Shown one piece after another: positions 42,241 through 53,206 of a DNA stretch of 64,000 nucleotides. Origin of the DNA: Liolophura sinensis (Eukaryota > Mollusca > Polyplacophora > Chitonida > Chitonidae); assembly GCF_032854445.1 (NCBI RefSeq), contig NC_088302.1, forward strand, positions 13,015,338 to 13,079,337, in the 5' to 3' direction. The notes beneath the pieces were generated by a model. That model did not search any database and was not told the DNA's origin. It was given only the letters and a program-made list of their open reading frames with translations. Made by a program: the position numbers and the translations under genes. Positions within the stretch are counted from its first letter, which is position 1; each line of letters begins with the position of its first letter.

Positions 42241-43550
42241 TGGCCGGTAAAACACCAATCAAAACAATAAATAAAATGAAGAACAGGTCAAATTAATGCC
42301 TCTCAGAAAATACCAGGCTCGTACCATTTATAGTATTAAAACTATTCTAAAACTTTGTAAGACTTTTTGAAAAGCTCTTTAAAAAGTTGTAACCCAATTT
42401 GCATTCTAAATTTTAAAGTAAGAACAATTATTCGACTGGATTAGCGCTAATCGATTTATTGCCAGAAAAATCTCGCCACCTTATGGGTGTTACACGCTGG
42501 GGTGCCTGGAGTAAAGCACTGGCCTGTTGCATGTTGCTTACGAACTCTCTCAGGTTTAAAGTACACATTTGGCATTGGTGGAAAAGAAGTGGTTTTCAAC
42601 GAATGTTATTCTGCTCAAACGGCCAAACTGCTTATTCATAGCCTTGAGCATCTGGGTTCCTGACAAGCACAAGGTGATAAATAACATGCAGCTAAATGGA
42701 CGAAATGTTGATATCTGCAGATTTCTAAAGTTTGAAGTACAACAGGCCAATGAAATTTGAAGTTTAGGCAAATTCTGATTACTTTTACAAAAATTCTTAC
42801 CCAAAAGCTGTATTTTTCATTGTTCAGGCTAAAATTGTACTCAAGCCGTATCTGGCGTGGGTTAAATTCAGTTTGTCTTCACCTCCAGTACTCCAGTCAC
42901 CTGACTAAAGAGTGTGCTGATGATTGGCTCAGAGCTGCTATGACACCATTTCAGAACTATGAATTGTCACTATAAGGCTCATTGGAAGGGGGCAGGCTGG
43001 GGGCTGGTTTGAATCCACACCTCAAGTATTGTGAGCTCATGAATAACATTGAATAATGTAATGAGTGCATAGCTTTTACTCCGTATCCAGGCTTTGCATG
43101 GGAGCTCATTTGCCGGTTCATTCTACTGGCAGAGATCTATGCCCATTTAGTCCACAAAGATCGGACTTGAACTATGTTCACGATTCCACAACTGCGGGCG
43201 AGATCTGAATTAATCCCGTCTGCAGAAGTTCTCGCCAGAACGCGATTGATGATGTTGCAGATCGGTATCAAACGAATAAAAGGCCGGAAATTACATGGCG
43301 CGGTCTGTATTAGGGAACGATAAGCCTCAGACGACAATTAATCTTCTGTTGACAAATAAGATATTAACGCTCAATGGCTCTGAGTTGACGCTTCTCCCTC
43401 AATGCAAAGCCTACTGCATGGGAAAGTGCCCACAGGGTCTGTTGAGAAGAGCCTTGAGAATAGCGGTACCTTTTTAAAATCCTTGATATGACCCCATCTG
43501 GGTTTGATCTCAAGTCTCTCGCGTTTAAATTGACAAAATACTCGTTTTTT
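42241..43550. other. Region without recognisable gene
   Basis: Begins with a SINE tail (about 42236-42268, 'gtaaaacaccaatc'). The remainder shows no ORF or repeat I can assign. Confidence 0.5.
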
Positions 43551-43830
43551 GAGTGGTGGCAAAACTGATTATATTACTGCTACAAACTATTATGCTATAT
43601 ATACGGGTCTGCCAGCGGATGGTCGCTGTTCTCTTATCCCAACAAAATACTTTTGTTAGTTTAACGGTGTATTGTGTCGCCAATCATTTCGGAAAACAAA
43701 TTATTGTCTTAAATTTAGCAGATTACTTTTTAGAGTGTATAAGTGTGCCTGACTGTCATGCGTTATGACAGCCCAGCTCTCTTGATTGGTGGGATAAATG
43801 TGTTACATGCTGACACGTATATAAAAGCGC
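43551..43830 (+). promoter_or_regulatory. 5' flank and promoter of SVC-like copy C
   Basis: 43551-43610 aligns with 2176-2230 of the copy B flank. The proximal part has TTGATTGGT (inverted CCAAT, 43782-43790), 'ATAAATGTGTTAC', and a good TATA box, TATATAAAAG (43819-43828). The latter lies about 80 bases before the ATG. The block 'GACACGTATATAAAAGCGCA' recurs in altered form at 53708-53727. Confidence 0.65.
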
Positions 43831-43903
43831 ACGTGAGGCACTTGTGCGTTACTACAGTTAAAGTCTCAGTTAGTGTTAGTGCAGTTAATGCTCAGAGTCT
43901 CAA

Positions 43904-44006
43904 ATGACGACCAGAATGTCAAGATTCTTACTGACCCTGGCTGTCTCCGCAGCTGCGTATGTCGTTCTCACATCAGCGGCACCACAGAGCGTTCTACCGA
44001 CTGACG
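43904..44006 (+). CDS. SVC-like secreted protein, copy C, exon 1 (signal peptide)
   Basis: Starts MTTRMSRFLLTLAVSAAAYV; a second in-frame ATG at 43916 corresponds to the start used by copy B, so either could be used. The hydrophobic core and the VLTSAAPQ cleavage-like site make a convincing signal peptide. It ends at a GTAGGT donor in phase 1. The spliced CDS (103+118+214 nt) gives 144 aa with all eight SVC-pattern Cys. This copy has the strongest promoter (TATA plus CCAAT) and the smallest introns, so it is the best candidate for an active array member. Confidence 0.85.
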
Positions 44007-44185
44007 GTAGGTTATTGCAATTTACCCTTTAGTTATTCAGCTTTTCATTCATGAATTTACATATCATGCATGCTGTCTATTATAATGGTGGTTACCCGGC
44101 GTAATTATCCTAAGTGGGCGAACATATACCGATACTTAAGCTTTCTTGTCGACTGACAGTTTATTTGCTTATAAGTTTGATTTGT

Positions 44186-44222
44186 GCCGTACTCAAGAAT
44201 ATTTCCACTTATACCAGCAGTT
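44186..44222 (-). repeat. SINE fragment
   Basis: 'gtgccgtactcaagaatatt' and 'cacttata', the reverse-oriented SINE 3' region, abutting an LTR fragment. Confidence 0.6.
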
Positions 44223-44545
44223 ATTGTGAGCAGTTATTTACTCCAATCTATTAAGAAAAGTCATATTTACTCTCACCCACTGTGAAGGATTTTTACTTGG
44301 TTTGGAGATATCACCTTTCACGCCATTCGACATCCGTCATTTGTACTCCATTTTCTGTACGCAGCACTTTGTGAGCTTTTGTTTCGCCACTTGCTGTTTG
44401 TTGGAGACGTTGTTTTGGAGTTTGAATAGCTCATTGTCTCTTTGGGCCGTTAGGTACATATCATCCCAGTTTATCCTGAAAGTGGCATTGTGTATATTTC
44501 CGAGGAAACATACATCGACAACTCGGTATCACGGACGCTACTGTT
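44223..44545 (+). repeat. Gypsy LTR fragment in copy C intron 1
   Basis: Aligns over about 320 bases with 6227-6545 of the gypsy 5' LTR in copy B intron 1, with moderate divergence, including 'catttgtactccattttctg' and 'tttccgaggaaacatacatc'. No internal region or second LTR end is present. Confidence 0.8.
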
Positions 44546-45124
44546 CTGTAATGCAAATGAAATTAATATTGTCAGAAATTTGAAACTCACAAAAAGCAGC
44601 AGTAACGGTATAAGAATAGATTCCGTAAAAATCATAGCAGAATATATAAAAACTATGTACGTCACAATTATTCGTTCCTGTACTTACGTATGTGTATGGC
44701 GGCTGATATCCGTTGTATATAGGCAAGGAAAGGCGGTCTACACACACACATGTACAATATAATGGTGAGCCTTGTAGAACGACTTGGATAAATATTTTTG
44801 GATGATGGCAGTGAGCATGACAGACTCCACCAAGGTTTCAATGTGCGAGTTCAACTCCTTCAACTGTCCAAGTAGGCCTAATGCGAAATACCGATCCTCA
44901 AGGAAAGATTTCTCGTTCTACGGCCTGATTTCCACTTAAGTATATGGGTGTTAGTTTAGCTGTTCGTTTTAACTTGTCGTCCACAATCAGCTAACTGTAA
45001 AATCAGTCATACTCACTATCAAAATTGCCTTTCGCCAGTGGCGTGCAGCACCACATTCTCTTAAGATGGATACGTCCAAGTTTTGGCAAATAAAATAGAG
45101 TTGGAATACTTTTTCTTCCAGATA

Positions 45125-45675
45125 CGCTGTTTACATGTTTACAGCATGGACCTAGGACTAATATAACAGATATGTTATATTAGTTCCAGCATGGAATGAG
45201 CCTGAAAGGTGCGGCATGTGGCTATATCGTTATCGCATAGTGTCATATGCACAAAATACATGCACAGTGGCTGCCCGGTTAGAACAAGCTCAACCAATAA
45301 CAAAGCCTAACTATTTCTGCGAATGAACTACGGCCGAGAGGTTAAGATACTTGTAAACGAGATAGGGCTTACGTGTACGTTTTGTGCGCGTGAGCCTGGC
45401 AAACTCGAGTCGTTACGACGGAACACTGTTAAACTACTTGAACTACACGAGTTGCGTCCCCGAAATAAATTACACCAATCCTGTATTTTTATTAAGTCAC
45501 TACTGATACATATTAAGAATGGAGCAAACAGACCGCTGTTTACATGTTTACAGCATGGACCTAGGACTAATATAACAGATATGTTATACTAGTCCCAGCA
45601 TGGAATGAGCCTGAAAACTGCGGCATGTGGCTATGTCGTTATCGCATAGTGTCATATGCACAAAATACATGCAGT
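45125..45675. mobile_element. TRIM-like element: paired 140-bp direct repeats
   Basis: 45127-45267 and 45536-45673 are about 95% alike by eye, each starting TGTTTACATG and ending ACATGCA, i.e. TG...CA like LTRs. The 268-base interior begins 'cagTGGCTGCCCGG', where a TGG-initial primer binding site would be expected. No target duplication is obvious, so a simple tandem duplication remains possible. The frame 45323-45592 is not taken as a gene. Confidence 0.5.
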
Positions 45676-47156
45676 TGAAAAATTACATTTTCTTCACAAA
45701 AGTTTTACATTTTGCAAGAAAATTTCAATACATATGATACACTAATGCTTCCCGAGTAGGTCGTTTTTACGTTTATTTCACACCCAAGTGATAAAACCCC
45801 TAAATATTGACTTTGAAATGTATGACGAGTAATTATCTCTCAGCTAATAAAAAGCGAGCAGTCGGTGCCACCTAGATTTACCAAACCTGACGTCATACAC
45901 AAATAAGGATGACGTCACTTGTTACTCGTAGGTCGTTCACGGGTATCTTAATCTCTCTGCTGTAGTTTCTTAACATCGGGATCTGAAGCCATACTGCCAT
46001 GAGGTCAAACAGCTACAGCAGATAAAATAAATTTCGTTTATTATTGTTACATTATACTAAAACTTGAAAAGAGTTTCAAAAATCTAAGGGTTCAGAGCAT
46101 GTAGTTGACGTAACTGTTGTTGATCTTGGTCAAAATTGCCACTTGTTTCGAATAAATGTAACCTTACACGAGGCAATGGGTTCCTTGTGTTGAAAACAAT
46201 CTTTGGAGTTCAACATTATGAAATAGAAGAAGTATTCTAACTGCATTTTCCTTTTAATAATACTGACGTCCAACGTATTAATGTGAAGAGATGGTCGTCT
46301 TATGTGTCACTCACAGGCAATATTGATAGTTTCTAAGACAAACACGGGTGGGGTCATAACAAAAATGATGCTTGATACTGCTTCTCTTGGCGCTCAGTAC
46401 TGAAAGATTACAACAAGGAAAGACTGGTTCCGGTATTGTGTCTGGTGTTTCCGTCATGATACTTCACTGGTGGTAGCGGCATGGATTTGTCGTGTCACAA
46501 GAAGACACAACAGGCCTATATGTACTTGTAAGTCTCCATGACCGAGGTGGTCGCTGTGAATTAGTCGAGTTCTTGCTGACTTCCTCTAAGCCATTTTGAA
46601 CATCTGAAGAACATGGGTTTTTGTGTGAAAACCCATCATGTCGGAGGCATTGATTTGTGACCCCATCTGAATGGCTGGTGTCACTATCGGGATAATTAGC
46701 CTGTACACTCGGTGCGTGGGGGCAAACGATTTGACGCGTGTGGGAAATACAGTAATGACCATGTTCGAAATGACAGTGTGACTATTGATTCTAACGGCAG
46801 GGGAACTGCATTTTTTGTTTCATTTCACAGAGTATGTTTATCTCAAGACAGATATTTTTTAAATAGATTTGGATATATGTTGGTCGATCTCTAAGGACAA
46901 TCTATGTCCCTCTGGAACTGTTTAACGCCATCATACAGATTATAGACCATGAATTGGTACCAGAGAAATATCGATAGCAACAGACAACTTTGGGTGAATA
47001 TTTTTTTTTTTATCCATTGTTGAAATCTTGGACTGGACGGTAGAGCAAAATTGTTCTAACATTTCTTTTTCTCGTTTCCCATAAATCTGGTCAGTGCTAT
47101 CAATCTTCAAAATATATTTAAGTCCATACGATAATTACTACTGATATCTTTTACAG
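45676..47156. other. Remainder of copy C intron 1
   Basis: No recognisable gene, RNA or repeat. It ends with a polypyrimidine tract and TTTTACAG acceptor. Confidence 0.5.
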
Positions 47157-47274
47157 GTAATTGCTGGACAAATGGCACACACTATGGAGACGGGAGAGGG
47201 AACGCCACAAGTCTGCCAAGCTGCTGGGTCGCCATATGTAACAACAAAGAAAAGAGTGTCACAGTATCCACTCC
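47157..47274 (+). CDS. SVC-like secreted protein, copy C, exon 2
   Basis: 118 nt between ACAG and GTAAGT, phase 1 to phase 2. Encodes NCWTNGTHYGDGRGNATSLP, then SCWVAICNNKEK. Three Cys and two sequons (NGT, NAT) are in the same positions as copy B. The Gly-rich loop differs between copies, while the Cys and flanking aromatic residues are fixed, as expected for a disulfide-stabilised secreted domain. Confidence 0.85.
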
Positions 47275-48606
47275 GTAAGTATCGCGCAAGAGGTACTTAC
47301 GTACCTCGTCCCACCCCCACGCCTCGCCCTCAATTTTTCCTCCTCCGTGCAAAGTGAGTTGGGATCATTATATGGTGGCTGTCTATAGTCACAGCGTCAG
47401 CTCCAGATATCAAGAGGAAACCGGACTTAAAGGATTGATGAAAGGTAACTGCGAGGGCCCAGTATTTAAGTATGTAAAATGAAGTTAAACACAGTTTATT
47501 TCCTTTTTTCATTATTTAAGCCATATAATGGAAAAGCCGGTTTATCAATACTTTCCGTCATGTATCGAAATTTTCCGAAATTTCATGCACGGAAGAACAG
47601 ACATAGTTTCCCGATCCACCGTCCTAGGTCACAACCTACATCACCAACTGTCGGGATGATTTGAGGAAGTTGATAAAGTACTATATTTAAAGCCATATTT
47701 ACACCTTTAAAAGAAAGCTGGGGAAATAATTCGTAATTCTACATGCTAAGACATCTCATAAACAGCATTAAGAGTTCAAGAAGCATTACGTTTCGTGAAA
47801 TCCTTCAATGTCGAGTCGAATTACACCAAGGCGATATCAAGTAGCGAACTGTAGCTCGCCTACTTACCTGGTATAAGAAATCCTTGTCCTATATACCGGT
47901 TGACCATCTTATAAACACACTTGGGGCTATTAAGGGGTTTTACGTCGTACTTAACAATTTTTCAGTCATATGACGACGAGCATTCATTAGTGAAGTAAAC
48001 CACACTGTAAATCTAATCTTCTAATCTGACGTAATACTTCTGTATTATCATATTTTCTGTGTGATGAGAAATATAATTAGGTTATTGCGGTAAAGTAGTT
48101 TGTTGTTTATGACACGCTTCTTCTGTTATCCGAACAGAACACTTTATTAATGTTAACAGGGTTACGTTGCCATATGAATAGCATAACATAACATTGTGTT
48201 GTATTAGACCTAATAAAATGTAGTGAAACATCATGCAGAAAACATAATATTGTGTCAAACCGGCGTAACAAATTACTCCTTACACAACATTATGTTAAAT
48301 TTAACACATTAGGTTTTACACACTATTATGAAAATTTAGCATTACTTTTTACACAACATTATGTTATATTTAACACATTGATTTTTACCAAATATTATGT
48401 CCAGTTTAGCAGAATACTTTAAACACGACATTATGTTAAATAGAAAACATTATGTTGATAGATTATTTTTTACAAAATATTACGTTCTTTTTTAACAGAT
48501 TACCACACAATAGTATGTGTTAAATCTATCACATTAGTTTTTATACTATGTAATGTTAAATTGAACAGATTAGCTGTTACAACGTAGCCATTTGTTTCAT
48601 TACCAG
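47275..48606. other. Copy C intron 2, with AT-rich tandem-like repeats
   Basis: The distal part (48130-48590) consists of about 12 diverged units around 'ttatgttaaatttaacacat' and 'ttttacacaacattatg'. Similar units end copy B intron 2, so the repeat probably predates the duplication. No gene seen in the proximal part. Confidence 0.7.
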
Positions 48607-48820
48607 GTGTACAGCGGAGCCAGACATCATATACGGGAAAGAGGAGTTGACCAGGCTGATTAGTCGTTACTGTTACCCCTCCGCCCGTGGGGAACTCCCG
48701 GGGAACCAGTGCTGCGGGGGTTATCCAGTTTGTGCCTATGAGGGAAAGAACAAGGGATATTTTAACATGACTAATTACCTTAAGGTCAAGCATGATTTGC
48801 AACACGGTGGCAACAACTAG
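48607..48820 (+). CDS. SVC-like secreted protein, copy C, exon 3
   Basis: Begins after ACCAG in phase 2, ends TAG at 48818-48820. Encodes CTAEPDIIYGKEELTRL, ISRYCYPSARGELPGNQCC, GGYPVC and a C-terminal FNMTNYLKVKHDLQ tail with sequon NMT. Cys 4-8 align with the other copies. The poly-A signal AATAAA is at about 48848-48853, 28 bases after the stop. Confidence 0.85.
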
Positions 48821-49081
48821 TACTAAACTACAGACACATCGAGCATAAATAAAAGTAATGCACTGCGTGACAAGACGTTCGTATTTCTTTATTTATTAAA
48901 TTGATGTTTAACGAAACAAACTCCAGAATTTTCACGTAATATTTGATGGTTGATTATTGTACGGCTGGAGAAAAGGCTGAGTGGCCGTTGTAAACGCCTG
49001 AACTTTGACAAGATATTGACACACTCTCCCACTTGTGACGTACACACCTACTCGCCACATTAAAGGAAGACCAAGCTAGAC

Positions 49082-49533
49082 GGCCTCGGACCCCCATTAA
49101 TTTTCCATAAGCGACAATGTTAACGTCTAGCGCTGTAGCTCGGTCCCTAACATTCCGTGGCCAATAAGCTTTGGTGCATGCCTGGCCCAGCCTGTGAGAA
49201 AGAAGCCATAAAAATCTTGACATAGGTTGACCGTCAAAATCTGGACCTTTCCATGCCGGCAGCTGGGAGGCGTGCCTAGCAACGCCAAGGGGTCGTCACT
49301 CGCAGCCTCATCACTACCTCACACCTTGTGTCCTCTCACCCAGAATTTCAAACTTTCATCAATAAAGCTTATACCTCCTCAAATTTTAGACAGTTTCCAG
49401 CATTTTAATACCAAGCATGCACCTGTGCACCAAAAATGGACGCCTGGGAGCAAAAAAAGACTTTATACCCTAAAATTCACAGAACTACAATCGTCCTACC
49501 GAAAAACGGAAGTTGTAATGGGGGTCTGTGTCC
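49082..49533 (+). repeat. Left terminal direct repeat of the transposon
   Basis: 452 bases, about 97% identical by eye to 53207-53674. Its own two ends are inverted relative to each other over about 18 bases (GG.C.C.GACCCCCATTA). Confidence 0.9.
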
Positions 49534-50510
49534 TATCACACCAGCCAACTTTTTTCAAAATCAATAATTTTTCCACCACATAATTCCTGACACTTCTGAA
49601 CCTCACAGGCAAAATCAGAGCTTGATACATGCAGAAACTTTGGAGTTGAATGAATTCGAGTTGGGGTACCCCCATCTTGGACATTGGACATGTCTTTTTT
49701 TCAGGGTAAAAAAACTCTGAAGGGTAAACTTTGAAGCTTTGCAGTGCATATACCGTTCGAGATATCTCCATCAGGTCAACTGCTTTGGAAAGACAAGATG
49801 TTTATCTGCAAGAAAAGTTAAAAAAATCACATTGACAGAGCACTTTAGACTTTTCAAAAGCAACCATTTAGAGAAATATACATTTTTAAGAAGACTTTTC
49901 TACTCAGAGCAGTTTTAAATATCAAAGTTACAAACCAAAAGTGTTAAAGCATACATCAAAATATAGGCAATTTATCTGACAATTAAATGTCAAAATATAA
50001 GACATTTACTGCAGCAACTATGTGAAAAAAATTGACTGACAGTGTGGTAGGGGGTATCAAAGCGGATTGTCACAATTTCGGAACAATCATTTGTGACCAA
50101 AATCAAAGCAAGAATAATGCCTCAAGGTGATGAAGATCTACTCACAGGCACTTTCTCAGTGGACAGGACTTAAGAAAAGACTAGTATCCCAGTTCCCCAC
50201 TGAATAACATGACGAAAACCCTTTAAAAGACCACCCAGCCAGGCACCCCCCCCCCCCCCCTGCCCTCCTCCCCCATGACTGCTGATTGGCTGACCAGCTC
50301 ACCATGCAAAAACCTCCCTGCACCATTGCTGTTGTCTCACAGCAGGTTATTACTCTGCACAGTGACATCAAAGGGTATCACATTGGCATCTACAACATAT
50401 TAACAGAGAGGAAAAATATGAATTTAACACTTCCCATCAGGCACCCACCAAGCACACCTATATTGGTCAGTCTGACAGTTAACAAGGCAAACAATCTACC
50501 CCAAAACACC

Positions 50511-52437
50511 ATGAAGGGAGACAGAAAGAGGAAACAGTCTAGATTTCAAGCTGGAAAGGCCCAGGGTCGCTCAAATAACCTGTCAGCAGTTACAGACATA
50601 CTGAATCCTCTGCCTGGGTGTTCCTTGATGGACACAGAATTTCCAGCCCAATCAGGAGGCTGCAAGAACACACCAGCCTGACACAAAGAGAATACAGCGG
50701 CCAAGACGGTGCAAGGTAGATTCCACGGCTGGATCAGACAGAGATACACATGAGCGGGAATGGGCTGCTGAAGGAATGCGACTCATAGATATACAGAATA
50801 TGGTGTGTATATGGAACAAAGTTATGCTTGAGCACAGTGAGACCAAGGAACACTGTCCACTGCCCAGGTTAGAGATAGCCGCAGAGAAAAAGTGGGGTTT
50901 AGCCTGGGCTTTCAGTTTTAAGTGCTGTGACTGTGACTATGTATCTGGCTTCCACAAATTCTACAAAGAGGTAGAATGCAACAGACCTGGCCAAAAAGCT
51001 GCAGCGGTGAACCGAGCTCTTCAAGTAGGCCTCCAGGACACACCAATGGGGAACACCCGAGCCAGACTCCTATTTGCAGCGATGGACGTGCCGCCTGCCA
51101 CTCGTAGGAACATGAATCGCACTGCAAACCATGTCGCATCTGCAATCGCAAAGCTGAACAGAGAAGATATGGCAAATAAGGTGGAAGAGGTAAAGGCATA
51201 CAAAAGGCAAAGAGGAGAGGATGACAGCACAATAGATCTGGCCACAGACACTCGCTACAGCAGCATTACCATAACCAGTCCCAAGAAACCGGGCCAGATG
51301 GCTTCACAAGCCATTTCCCTGGCTGTGGAGACATCAACAGACAAGCAATACATTGTCTCCGCAGCACTGAAGAATAAATTGTGTTGGAATGGGTCCTGGC
51401 TGAGAGGAAAAGGCTTCCAAGTAAAGTGCCCTGGAGGACACGAGGAGTGCACAGCGAACACAAACCCACATGCCCCCTGGTCCGAGTATAATATGGGGAA
51501 CGAGATTGGCGAGGGATTGGCGAGGCAAGGTGTTTTAGCCAAACACGTAACCACGGACGGCGACTCCAGGTCAGTCAAGGGAGTGGAGGACGGCATCCGA
51601 CTGGTCGAGCCACTGTGGGAGGTCGAACGGTTAGCAGACCCCACGCACCTTGGTAGATCCCAGTTCAAGAAATGTAACCAGGCTAAGTTCAGTGATGCCA
51701 TGTTCGAAGGACAGGGCCGAACGAGGGAAGCCAGGAAGAAAGCACAGAAGGTGTTGAGTCAGGATGTTAAGGCCAGGTGTAGCTTGATATTTTCTCAACT
51801 TATGTCTGAGCACATTGGTGACATGAGGAAAATAAAAACTTACCTACCCAGGGTTGTGGATGCAACGGTCAGGTGTTACGGTGGGGACTGTTCCAAATGC
51901 CACAGGAACAGTGTGGTTTGCTCTGGAGGGGAAACCAGCAGCTGGTGGGAGAGGTCCCTGTTTTTATCCACCAGTAAACTCTGCCCTTTCAACATGGATG
52001 ACAACGACAGGAAACTATTGACCGAAGTACTGCACATGAGGTTGAGCGAGACAGCCGCCACCAGTCTCCGGATGAACACCAGCACTCAAAAGTGCGAAGC
52101 TGTCAACAGATCACTCAGCGTCTCCTTGCCCAAGAATGTAAACTACAGCAGAAATATAGAGGGAAGGGCGGCGTCCACAATCCACAGACTTAACGATGGC
52201 CAGGACAAGTCCACGGCTGCCAAACTCCAAGCTGTCGGCGCCAGTATTTCGCCTAGGAGCGAGAAAACAGTACAACAGATTGAAAAGAAGCGACAGACAG
52301 TTAAGGGGAGATCACTCCGCAATACAGCCAGAAAACTTCGAGAGCACATTGAGTACAGGCTTTCAAATCCAGAAGAGAAAACTGACTATGCCAAGGGACA
52401 ACTGGACAACACCCCAACAGATCACACATACACTTGA
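50511..52437 (+). pseudogene. Mutator-like (DDE) transposase, one frameshift near the N terminus
   Basis: The ATG at 50511 starts a basic MKGDRKRKQSRFQAGKAQG. After a one-base shift near 50630-50680 the long frame to TGA 52435-52437 is open (553 aa from 50776). In that frame: Cys cluster 'FKCCDCDYVSGFHK' (48-61), helix-rich region, first Asp in 'IDLATDTRYSS' (D158), second in 'VTTDGDSRSV' (D261), a C..C..H..C cluster 'CYGGDCSKCHRNSVVC' (367-382), and Glu in 'STQKCEAVNRSLS' (E441). The spacing and these blocks match the Mutator-like transposases widespread in molluscs and cnidarians. The long intact frame suggests recent activity. A poly-A signal AATAAA follows near 52500. Confidence 0.75.
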
Positions 52438-52559
52438 TATTTGTAACCGCCAGTTTTGTACATAATTTGTCACTGCTGTTGTCACCTATGAAAGAAATTA
52501 ATAAATGATAGCAGAAATTGAGCAAAATCTGAAACAATCTGTTATTTATTATTTTTAAT

Positions 52560-52954
52560 GAGGGGAAACCAACCTGCTTAGTCTTAAATGCAGCATGCAC
52601 CTTGCATACTGCCCATGGCCGAGACATAACGTTGCAGCAGCGCTGCCTGTTATTTTTAACACAATGCGGTTCCAAGCTTATGTGGTCCACATTTACACAG
52701 CGTGTGTTGTGGCACACGTGTGAACAATCAAGCTTGGGATCTAAATGTGTCAGCCCCTGTCTGGCCATATAAACAAGTCTGCTGATGTGTTTCTTCTTCC
52801 ATCGATGTGTGACGGGGTCTTTGTAGGAGGCAAGTCCATATCGACCATCCCTCGTCAATGGTCCAGTCCACACTCGACAGGCTGCGTTTTCGCTATAAAC
52901 ACTGCAACTTTCAATTTTTGCGGAAATTTCTGCTCTGAACGTCTCCATTTTCAA
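52560..52954 (-). CDS. His-Me finger (homing-endonuclease-like) nuclease
   Basis: Minus-strand ATG at 52952-52954. The product reads MKMETFRAEISAKIES, then 'ACRVWTGPLTRDGRYGLASY', 'KKKHISRLVYMARQGL', and the signature CSHVCHNTRCVNVDHISLEP (residues 77-96), followed by 'NNRQRCC' and a final C-x2-H. This is the zinc-binding loop of His-Me finger endonucleases (Pfam zf-His_Me_endon, I-PpoI type), with the CSH..CHN..C.N..H core intact. The open frame continues to 52301 across the end of the transposase. A minus-strand AATAAA near 52541 suggests that the tail beyond about 52560 is not protein, so the 3' end is uncertain. It could be a nicking or cleavage accessory of transposition. Confidence 0.7.
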
Positions 52955-53206
52955 TCGTAGGAATACTAGAACGTTACATGTTGTTCATTTCAGGATGCCT
53001 ACACACATGCTACCCTACACTGAACAGCATTTTACCGATTTTTCATCAAAATGGATATTTTCAAAAAATAAATAGCCCCAAGAAGCTATAAAACGGCTCA
53101 ATCAATGCAAAACACATCACAGACATACCCACCAAAAATTATCAGGCTGCTGCGAAATCTAAGCGCATAGTGACATTTTTCACATTTTGGTGACTTCGTC
53201 AGTACA

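Noticed and set aside
42093..42296. Plus-strand 67-aa frame
   Set aside because: It is the antisense shadow of the Penelope-like RT and ends in a SINE tail.
45323..45592. 89-aa frame inside the TRIM-like element
   Set aside because: It runs from the interior into the second direct repeat and shows no domain.
49227..49583. Frames in the transposon terminal repeats (also 53352-53690)
   Set aside because: They recur only because the repeats are duplicated; the break by a 16-base indel shows no coding constraint.
51255..51701. 148-aa minus-strand frame, the longest shadow
   Set aside because: It lies wholly within the DDE region of the transposase and its composition mirrors the coding strand.
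50918..52349. Several minus-strand frames across the transposase
   Set aside because: Shadows of the 553-aa plus-strand frame; none has a recognisable motif.
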